DNA of 64,000 bases from JAJPXC01 sp964562375. Lineage in GTDB: Bacteria > Bacteroidota > Bacteroidia > Bacteroidales > Muribaculaceae. Shown here one piece after another: positions 58,449 through 64,000 of the stretch. The number at the start of each line of letters is the position of its first letter. Within the stretch, counting starts at the first letter, position 1. The stretch is taken from assembly GCA_964562375.1 (NCBI GenBank), contig CAZLSW010000006.1, positions 1 through 64,000 of the forward strand, given 5' to 3'. The notes beneath the pieces were generated by a model. That model worked only from the letters and a program-made list of their open reading frames with translations. It made no database searches and was not told the DNA's origin. The translations under genes and the position numbers were made by a program.

Positions 58449-60488
58449 TTACCAGATCACGACGCGGTCCTGGGGAGCGCGGTAGAGGGGCTGGCCCTCA
58501 GTGATTTGGAATGCCTCAAAGAAGGGGGCGATGTTGCGCAGCGTCACGTTCACGCGGTTCTCGCCAAGCGAGTGGACGTCGCCGGTGGTCAACGAACGCT
58601 TCTCCTCGTCGCGGATGTTCTGGGCCCAAACGTTGGCATAGTTCATGTAGAACACCTCCAGCGGGGTGAAGCCGTCGATTTTGGCCTCCTCGCTGTTGAT
58701 GTCGACGCCCTTCTTCTTCTGGGAGTCGAGGAACGCGGTCATAGCCACGCGTAGGCCACCCTGGTCGGCGATGTTCTCGCCAAGGGTGTACTCGCCGTTG
58801 GCCATCAGGCCGGGGAGCACCTCGACGGCGCTGAACTGGTCGGCCAAGCCCTTGGTCAACTTCTCGAACGCGGCAGCGTCCTCCTCGGTCCACCAGTTCA
58901 CCATGTTGCCCTCGGCGTCGAAGTTGCGGCCCTGGTCGTCGAATCCGTGGGTCATCTCGTGGCCAATCACCACGCCGATGGCGCCATAGTTCTCAGCGTC
59001 GCTCGCCTCGGGGTCGAAGAACGGAGCCTGCAGGATGCCGGCGGGGAACACGATCTCGTTGTTCATCGGGTTGTAGTAGGCGTTGATTGTCTGCGGAGTC
59101 ATGCCCCACTCGGTCTTGTCGACGGGTTTGCCCCACTTTTTCAGGTACTCCTTTTGGTGCCACATCGACACGTTGTGCATATTCTCGTAGTAGCTCTTCT
59201 GGGGGTCGATCTCCATTGTGGAGTAGTCTTTCCACTTGTCGGGGTAACCGATTTTGACTGTGAACGCGTTGAGCTTGGTGATGGCGTTGAGCTTGGTCTC
59301 GGGGGTCATCCACTCGAGCTGGATGATGTGCTTGCCAAGGGCGCGACGCAGGTTCTCCACCAAGCCGAGCATATACTCCTTGGACGAAGCGGGGAAGTAT
59401 TTCTCCACGTAAAGCTGGCCGATAGCCTCGCCCATAGCACCGGAGGTGGCGCCCAGGGCGCGTTTCCAGCGGGGGCGCTGCTCGGTAACGCCGCTCTTCA
59501 CTTTGGAGAACTCAAAGGCGGTGTCGGTGAACTTGTCGGACAGCTTGCCGGCAGCCTGCGACACGTATTCCCACAGGTAAAGGTCCTTCTTCTCGCGGTC
59601 GGTAAGCGTTGCGTAGAGCTTGTCGCCCTGGGCCACGGTGTTGATCTCGGTGACGATCACCGTCTCGGGTGAGGGAATCTCCATAGTCTCGATGAAGAAG
59701 CGGTCCCAGGGGATGTGGGGGTACATCTCCTTGAGCTGGGCGAACGTGCGGGGGTTGTACATCGCGGGGATGTTGCGCGACTCCTCGCGGGTCCAGGTCG
59801 AGTCGGCCAGGAGGGTTTCGATCTTCATCACGTTCTTCATGATGCGAGTAGCGTCCTTCTTGGAGTAGCCGGCGTTCATCATCTGGCCGACGATGAGCTT
59901 CTGGTAAGCCTCACGCACCTTCTTGTTCTCCTTGTCGTTGAGCAGGTAGAAGTCGCGGTCACCAAGTCCCAGGCGAGCACCGGAAACGTACATGGCGTAC
60001 TCGTTGGAGTTGACCAGATTCTCCATGGGACCGGCGCCGATCAGCGGCGAGCCGTAGTTGGTGTGCATCCACAAGAAGAGGTCCTCCATGCCATCGGCCG
60101 GGGTGTTCTCTATCTTCTTCAGGTCGGCCAGGATAGGGGTAGCGCCCTCGCGGTTGCGGCGGTCGCTGTCCATGGCCTGCTCATAGATTGTCGACACCTT
60201 GAAAGCCACGGTGCCCGGCTCGGGGTTGGTGGCTGCCAGGCCGAGCACGATGTCCTTGACGCGCACCTCCGACGAGTCGCTCAGGATGTTAAACTGGCCG
60301 TAGCGGGCGTGCTCGGGGGTCAAAGGATTGGCCTTCTGCCAGCCGGCGTTGACGTGTTTATAAAAGTCGGTACCGGGAGCTACCGAGTTGTCAATGTAAT
60401 CTTTGTTCAAGCTTTTCAGATGCTCGGCCGAGGCGGTAACTGCCATGGCGGCGACCATTAGGGCGAGCGTTGCGCGTAATGCTTTCAT
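58449..60488 (-). CDS. M13-family (neprilysin-like) metallopeptidase
   Basis: A 679-residue secreted zinc peptidase (signal peptide MKALRATLALMVAAMAVTASA). Zinc motif VIGHEMTHGFDDQGR near residue 511-525 (HExxH), third ligand in ENIADQGGLRVA near 568, substrate-binding NAYYNP near 468. In Bacteroidota these (PepO-like) act on small peptides such as signalling or host peptides. No lipobox. It is preceded by TTTCTAG-type repeats and is divergent from korA. Confidence 0.94.
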   Translation of the reverse strand: MKALRATLALMVAAMAVTASAEHLKSLNKDYIDNSVAPGTDFYKHVNAGWQKANPLTPEHARYGQFNILSDSSEVRVKDIVLGLAATNPEPGTVAFKVSTIYEQAMDSDRRNREGATPILADLKKIENTPADGMEDLFLWMHTNYGSPLIGAGPMENLVNSNEYAMYVSGARLGLGDRDFYLLNDKENKKVREAYQKLIVGQMMNAGYSKKDATRIMKNVMKIETLLADSTWTREESRNIPAMYNPRTFAQLKEMYPHIPWDRFFIETMEIPSPETVIVTEINTVAQGDKLYATLTDREKKDLYLWEYVSQAAGKLSDKFTDTAFEFSKVKSGVTEQRPRWKRALGATSGAMGEAIGQLYVEKYFPASSKEYMLGLVENLRRALGKHIIQLEWMTPETKLNAITKLNAFTVKIGYPDKWKDYSTMEIDPQKSYYENMHNVSMWHQKEYLKKWGKPVDKTEWGMTPQTINAYYNPMNNEIVFPAGILQAPFFDPEASDAENYGAIGVVIGHEMTHGFDDQGRNFDAEGNMVNWWTEEDAAAFEKLTKGLADQFSAVEVLPGLMANGEYTLGENIADQGGLRVAMTAFLDSQKKKGVDINSEEAKIDGFTPLEVFYMNYANVWAQNIRDEEKRSLTTGDVHSLGENRVNVTLRNIAPFFEAFQITEGQPLYRAPQDRVVIW

Positions 60489-60493
60489 GTGGA

Positions 60494-60536
60494 TATAGTT
60501 TCTAGTTTTTAGTTTCTAGTTTCTAGTTTTTAGTTT
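60494..60536. repeat. TTTCTAG short tandem repeats upstream of the M13 peptidase
   Basis: Five units of TTTCTAG/TTTTTAG directly before the peptidase start codon, on the opposite strand. Same unit as at 18497, 45198 and 5465. Confidence 0.85.
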
Positions 60537-60625
60537 TGTAGAGAGATTCCTATATTAAAATAGGTGATTTTGCGCGAAATTAGCGATTTTTTCCGATTGT
60601 TGACCTTTGCTTAACTTAAATTTCG

Positions 60626-60633
60626 TAACTTCG
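60626..60633 (+). promoter_or_regulatory. Possible -7 box of korAB
   Basis: TAACTTCG; possible -33 TTTG at 60606 with 16-base spacing or TTG at 60600 with 23. Neither spacing is standard, so the call is tentative. korA starts 69 bases downstream. Confidence 0.35.
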
Positions 60634-60702
60634 CGGCAAATTAGCTTTTAAGCCAATCATCTGCGTTTTCACATATAGTACAATTAAGAGATAGAAAAGA
60701 TT

Positions 60703-62553
60703 ATGACAGAGAAACCCACTGTAAAAACCCTGGACCGCGTGGTTGTCCGATTCTCGGGCGACTCGGGCGATGGTATGCAGCTTGCCGGCAACATCTTCAC
60801 CAACGTGTCGGCCGGCATGGGCAACCAAGTGTCAACCTTCCCCGACTATCCAGCCGAGATCCGCGCCCCGCAAGGCTCGCTGAGCGGCGTTTCGGGATTC
60901 CAGGTGAGCGTAGGCTCGGGTGTGTATACCCCGGGCGACCGATGCGACGTGCTTGTGGCCATGAACCCCGCGGCCTTGAAGCAAAACGTCAAGTTTCTCG
61001 CCTCCGGCGGCGTCATCATCACCGACATCGACTCCTTCAAGCCCGCCGACTTGAAGAAAGCGCTGTTCGAGACCGACGACCCTATCGCCGAGCTTGGTAT
61101 CAAGGCACAGGTAGTGGAGGTGCCCGTCACCACCTTGACCAAAAACGCCCTGGCCGACTCGGGTCTCGACAACAAGGCCATGCTCAAGTGCCGCAACATC
61201 TTCGCCCTGGGCCTGGTGTGCTGGCTCTTCGACCGCCCATTGGAAAGCGCCTTGCACCACTTGAAAACCAAATTCGCCAAGAAGCCCGCTATCTACGAGG
61301 CCAACTCCAAGGTGCTCCAAGCCGGATACGACTACGGCCACAATATCCACGCCTCGGTATCCACTTATCGTATTGAGACCGAGGAGATTATCCCTGGTGA
61401 CTATACCGACATCAACGGCAACACCGCCACAGCTTGGGGCCTGATCATGGCCAGCGAGAAGTCGGGTCGTCCCCTCTTCCTCGGCTCCTACCCCATCACC
61501 CCGGCCACCGACATCCTCCACGAGCTTGCCAAGCGTAAGGACCTCGGCGTGAAGGCTTGCCAGATGGAGGACGAAATCGCCGGCGTATGCTCGGCAATCG
61601 GCGCTTCCTTCGCCGGCGACCTCGCCGTCACCTCCACCTCCGGTCCCGGTCTCGCATTGAAGAGCGAGGGTATCGGTCTGGCCGTGATGGCCGAGCTGCC
61701 TCTGGTGGTAATCGATGTGCAGCGCGGCGGTCCCTCCACCGGTCTGCCTACCAAGACTGAGCAAACCGACCTCATGCAGGCACTTTACGGCCGTAATGGC
61801 GAAAGCCCGGTGGCTGTAGTAGCCCCCTGCTCCCCCACCGACTGCTTCACAATGGCTTTCGAGGCCTGCCGCATCGCCATCGAGCACATGACCCCCGTAA
61901 TCCTCCTAAGCGACGCGTTCATCGGCAACGGCTCCAGCGCCTGGCGCGTGCCCGAGGTCGACGAATATCCCGAAATCAAGCCTCACTTCCTCCCCGAGGA
62001 CCGTTGCGACGGCACCTGGCGCCCCTATGAGCGCGACGCCGACACCTTCGTGCGCTACTGGGCTATCCCCGGCACCGAGGGCGCAACCCACATCATCGGC
62101 GGCCTCGAGAAGGACACCAAGACCGGCGCCATCTCCACCGATCCCGTCAACCACGAGAAGATGGTGAAAACCCGCCGCGAGAAAATCGCCCGTATCGCCC
62201 GCGACATCCCCAAGCTTGAAGCCACTGGCGATGTCGACGCCGACACCCTGCTCGTGGGCTGGGGTGGCACCTACGGCCACCTGCTCACCGCCACCCGCGA
62301 AATCAACGCCAATGGCGGCCACTTGGCATTCGCCCACTTCCGCTACATCCAGCCACTGCCTGAAAACACCGGCGACATCCTGCGCCGCTACAAGAAGGTG
62401 ATTGTGGCCGAGTTGAACACGGGTCAATTCGCCGACTACCTCCAGGCCAAGTTCCCCGAGGTGAAAATCGAGCGCGTAAACAAGATTCAAGGCCAGCCAT
62501 TCCTCGTTAAGGAGGTGGTGGATGCCGTAACCAAAATCATGGAGGAGAAATAA
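60703..62553 (+). CDS. korA: 2-oxoacid:ferredoxin oxidoreductase alpha subunit (fused gamma)
   Basis: A 616-residue subunit in which the gamma domain (residues 1-190; VVRFSGDSGDGMQLAGNIF) is fused to the alpha domain (PLFLGSYPITPATDILHELA near 262 and DVQRGGPSTGLPTKTEQTDL near 345), typical of Bacteroidota KorA. Together with KorB it converts 2-oxoglutarate (or a similar 2-oxoacid) to the acyl-CoA with reduced ferredoxin. Substrate choice between oxoglutarate and branched oxoacids is inferred. korB begins one base after its stop. Confidence 0.93.
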   Translation: MTEKPTVKTLDRVVVRFSGDSGDGMQLAGNIFTNVSAGMGNQVSTFPDYPAEIRAPQGSLSGVSGFQVSVGSGVYTPGDRCDVLVAMNPAALKQNVKFLASGGVIITDIDSFKPADLKKALFETDDPIAELGIKAQVVEVPVTTLTKNALADSGLDNKAMLKCRNIFALGLVCWLFDRPLESALHHLKTKFAKKPAIYEANSKVLQAGYDYGHNIHASVSTYRIETEEIIPGDYTDINGNTATAWGLIMASEKSGRPLFLGSYPITPATDILHELAKRKDLGVKACQMEDEIAGVCSAIGASFAGDLAVTSTSGPGLALKSEGIGLAVMAELPLVVIDVQRGGPSTGLPTKTEQTDLMQALYGRNGESPVAVVAPCSPTDCFTMAFEACRIAIEHMTPVILLSDAFIGNGSSAWRVPEVDEYPEIKPHFLPEDRCDGTWRPYERDADTFVRYWAIPGTEGATHIIGGLEKDTKTGAISTDPVNHEKMVKTRREKIARIARDIPKLEATGDVDADTLLVGWGGTYGHLLTATREINANGGHLAFAHFRYIQPLPENTGDILRRYKKVIVAELNTGQFADYLQAKFPEVKIERVNKIQGQPFLVKEVVDAVTKIMEEK

Positions 62554-62554
62554 G

Positions 62555-63595
62555 ATGGAAACACCCTGCACATCCCAATATACAGCAGCCAACTTCAAAA
62601 ACGGGCAGAGCGTGCGCTGGTGCCCCGGTTGCGGCGACCACGCGATTCTCAACACTCTGCACAAGGCCATGGCCCAGCTGGGAATCCCCCCGCACAAAAC
62701 GGCCGTGATCTCGGGTATCGGTTGCTCCTCGCGACTGCCTTATTACATGAACACCTACGGGTTCCACACCATCCACGGCCGCGCCGCCGCAATCGCCACG
62801 GGCTTCAAGGTGGCCAACCCCGAGATGACCGTGTGGCAAGTGTCGGGCGACGGTGACGGCCTCGCTATCGGCGGCAACCACTTCATCCACGCCATTCGCC
62901 GTAACGTCAACATCAACATGCTCTTGTTCAACAACAAGATCTACGGCTTGACCAAGGGACAGTACTCCCCCACGAGCGACCGCGGTTTCGTGTCGAAATC
63001 CTCCCCTTATGGCACCACCGAGGATCCCTTCATCCCGGCCGAGCTGGCCTTTGGTGCTCGCGCCAACTTCTTCGCCCGCTCCATCGACGTTGAGCTCAAG
63101 GTGAGCGAGGAGGTATTGGTGGCCGCTGCCAAGCACGACGGTGCCTCAGTGGTGGAAATCCTCCAGAACTGCGTGATTTTCAACAACGGAATCCACAACG
63201 CTATCACCGACCGCGAGTATCGCGCCGACCGCACCATCCACCTCGTCCACGGCGAGAAGATGATCTTCGGCAAGGAGAAAAACCGCGGCCTTGTGCGCGA
63301 CGGTTTCCTCTTGAAGGCCGTTACAATAGGCGAAGACGGTTACACCATCGACGACGTGCTCGTGCATGATGCCCACACCCCCTCCAACTTCCTCCACCAG
63401 CAGCTCGCCATGATGGACGGCACCGACCTTCCCCTGGCCATCGGCGTGATTCGCGACGTGGCCTCCCCCGTCTACAACGAGGATATTGACCGCCAGGTTG
63501 AGGAAGTGCGAGCCAAGAAGGGCTTCAACTCCCTGCGCGAGATGATCCTCGCTGGCGACCACTGGACGGTGGCGGAGCCAACGTCCAAGGATTAA
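62555..63595 (+). CDS. korB: 2-oxoacid:ferredoxin oxidoreductase beta subunit
   Basis: A 346-residue thiamine-diphosphate subunit. The CxxC of an iron-sulfur cluster is in RWCPGCGDHA (Cys23, Cys26); the TPP motif WQVSGDGDGLAIGGNHF near residue 94 ends in FNNKIYGLTKGQYSP near 129. Length is canonical. It forms the enzyme with the fused alpha/gamma subunit encoded one base upstream. Confidence 0.94.
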   Translation: METPCTSQYTAANFKNGQSVRWCPGCGDHAILNTLHKAMAQLGIPPHKTAVISGIGCSSRLPYYMNTYGFHTIHGRAAAIATGFKVANPEMTVWQVSGDGDGLAIGGNHFIHAIRRNVNINMLLFNNKIYGLTKGQYSPTSDRGFVSKSSPYGTTEDPFIPAELAFGARANFFARSIDVELKVSEEVLVAAAKHDGASVVEILQNCVIFNNGIHNAITDREYRADRTIHLVHGEKMIFGKEKNRGLVRDGFLLKAVTIGEDGYTIDDVLVHDAHTPSNFLHQQLAMMDGTDLPLAIGVIRDVASPVYNEDIDRQVEEVRAKKGFNSLREMILAGDHWTVAEPTSKD

Positions 63596-63665
63596 GGATA
63601 AAGGATAAAGGCCGGAAATCCCGGAAATCCCGGAAATCCCGAGATTCTCGGGAAAGCTCGATAAA
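63596..63665. repeat. GGAAATCCC repeats between korB and metG
   Basis: AAGGATAAAGG units, then GGAAATCCC three times and GAGATTCTCGGGA. Same family as at 1574 and 58405. Confidence 0.8.
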
Positions 63666-63693
63666 ATCCCCTGAAAAAATAATCTTAAAAATA

Positions 63694-64000
63694 ATGCCCG
63701 ATTTTAAAAGAACCTTGATAACCACGGCCCTGCCTTACGCCAATGGGCCTGTACATATCGGCCACCTGGCCGGAGTTTACGTTCCCGCCGACATCTACGC
63801 GCGCTACAAGCGCTCGCGTGGTGAAGAGGTGATGCTTGTGGGAGGCAGCGACGAGCACGGCGTGCCAGTCACAATCCGCGCCCGCAAGGAGGGTTGCACC
63901 CCCCAGGATGTCGTCGACCGCTACCACAAGTTGATCAAGGAATCCTTTGAAGGTTTGGGCATCTCCTTTGACATTTACTCCCGCACCACATCGGATATCC
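63694..64000 (+). CDS. metG: Methionine-tRNA ligase (partial, runs off the window)
   Basis: The first 102 residues of methionyl-tRNA synthetase: MPDFKRTLITTALPYANGPV then the class I signature HIGHLAG at residues 22-28 and LVGGSDEHGVPVTIRA near 50. The frame is open to the end of the window and contains no stop. The rest of the gene lies beyond position 64000. Confidence 0.93.
   Translation, partial: MPDFKRTLITTALPYANGPVHIGHLAGVYVPADIYARYKRSRGEEVMLVGGSDEHGVPVTIRARKEGCTPQDVVDRYHKLIKESFEGLGISFDIYSRTTSDI

Overview
The window reads as a chromosomal segment of a GC-rich member of the Bacteroidales (phylum Bacteroidota). Evidence: promoters of the TTTG-N19..21-TAnnTTTG type, no visible Shine-Dalgarno sequences, a SusC/SusD pair, type IX secretion components PorX and PorW/SprE, and many Bacteroidota-specific families (DUF4271, DUF4369, DUF4919). 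A Muribaculaceae-like gut organism would fit the base composition and the C-terminal 'LQG' tails of secreted proteins, but that placement is inference. There is no rRNA, phage, CRISPR array or recognisable transposase gene.

Layout: 0.1-3.6 kb, a four-gene operon with a VTC-domain (triphosphate-tunnel) protein, a DUF4956 membrane protein, a DUF2490 beta-barrel and a Cthe_2159-type beta-helix lipoprotein. 3.7-7.6 kb, a TPR/LuxR-HTH lipoprotein regulator and a BspA-like leucine-rich surface protein. 7.9-11.8 kb, trpG-D-C-F-A without trpE or trpB. 11.9-15.2 kb, DUF4271, hemD, rnpA, yidD and a TatD hydrolase. 15.3-20.3 kb, an LTA-synthase-like sulfatase, pyrH, frr, a radical SAM enzyme and an S66 carboxypeptidase. 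20.4-31.6 kb, a polysaccharide-utilisation-like locus: susC, susD, two outer-surface lipoproteins and a GHL10 glycosidase behind a long leader. 31.7-36.4 kb, tRNA-Asp, a DUF4369 lipoprotein, YifB and an AAA/PD-(D/E)XK protein. 36.4-44.7 kb, a minus-strand run including a YbhN-like flippase, birA, tsaE, porX and porW. 44.9-52.6 kb, a small protein ending in a clamp-binding-like motif, tpx, a LolA/thioredoxin-like protein, tadA, rnz, asd, a TonB receptor and rpsO. 52.8-64 kb, aroE, comEC, DUF4919, phoA, an M13 peptidase, korA-korB and the start of metG.

The most unusual signal is a dispersed palindromic repeat family. Its core is a hairpin with nine-base arms GTCCCGCCG/CGGCGGGAC, flanked on one side by AAGTAGGA. 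This is the GTAG-plus-palindrome layout of REP elements mobilised by RAYT transposases, and two loci carry paired inverted copies (REPIN-like). Copies lie between genes but also, still in frame, inside five protein-coding genes: the TPR/LuxR regulator, DUF4271, TatD (expanded to more than five 60-bp units), the LTA-synthase-like protein and PorW. A second layer of short tandem repeats (7-12 bp units) fills many intergenic gaps and also enters ORFs.

Several -7 boxes lie only 5-8 bases before a start codon, suggesting leaderless or near-leaderless transcripts, in contrast to the roughly 380-base susC leader. Functional links: PorX/PorW regulate or assist type IX secretion, and two proteins here (BspA-like LRR and GHL10 glycosidase) end in tails compatible with T9SS sorting. 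The remaining genes are mostly housekeeping in conserved Bacteroidales order.
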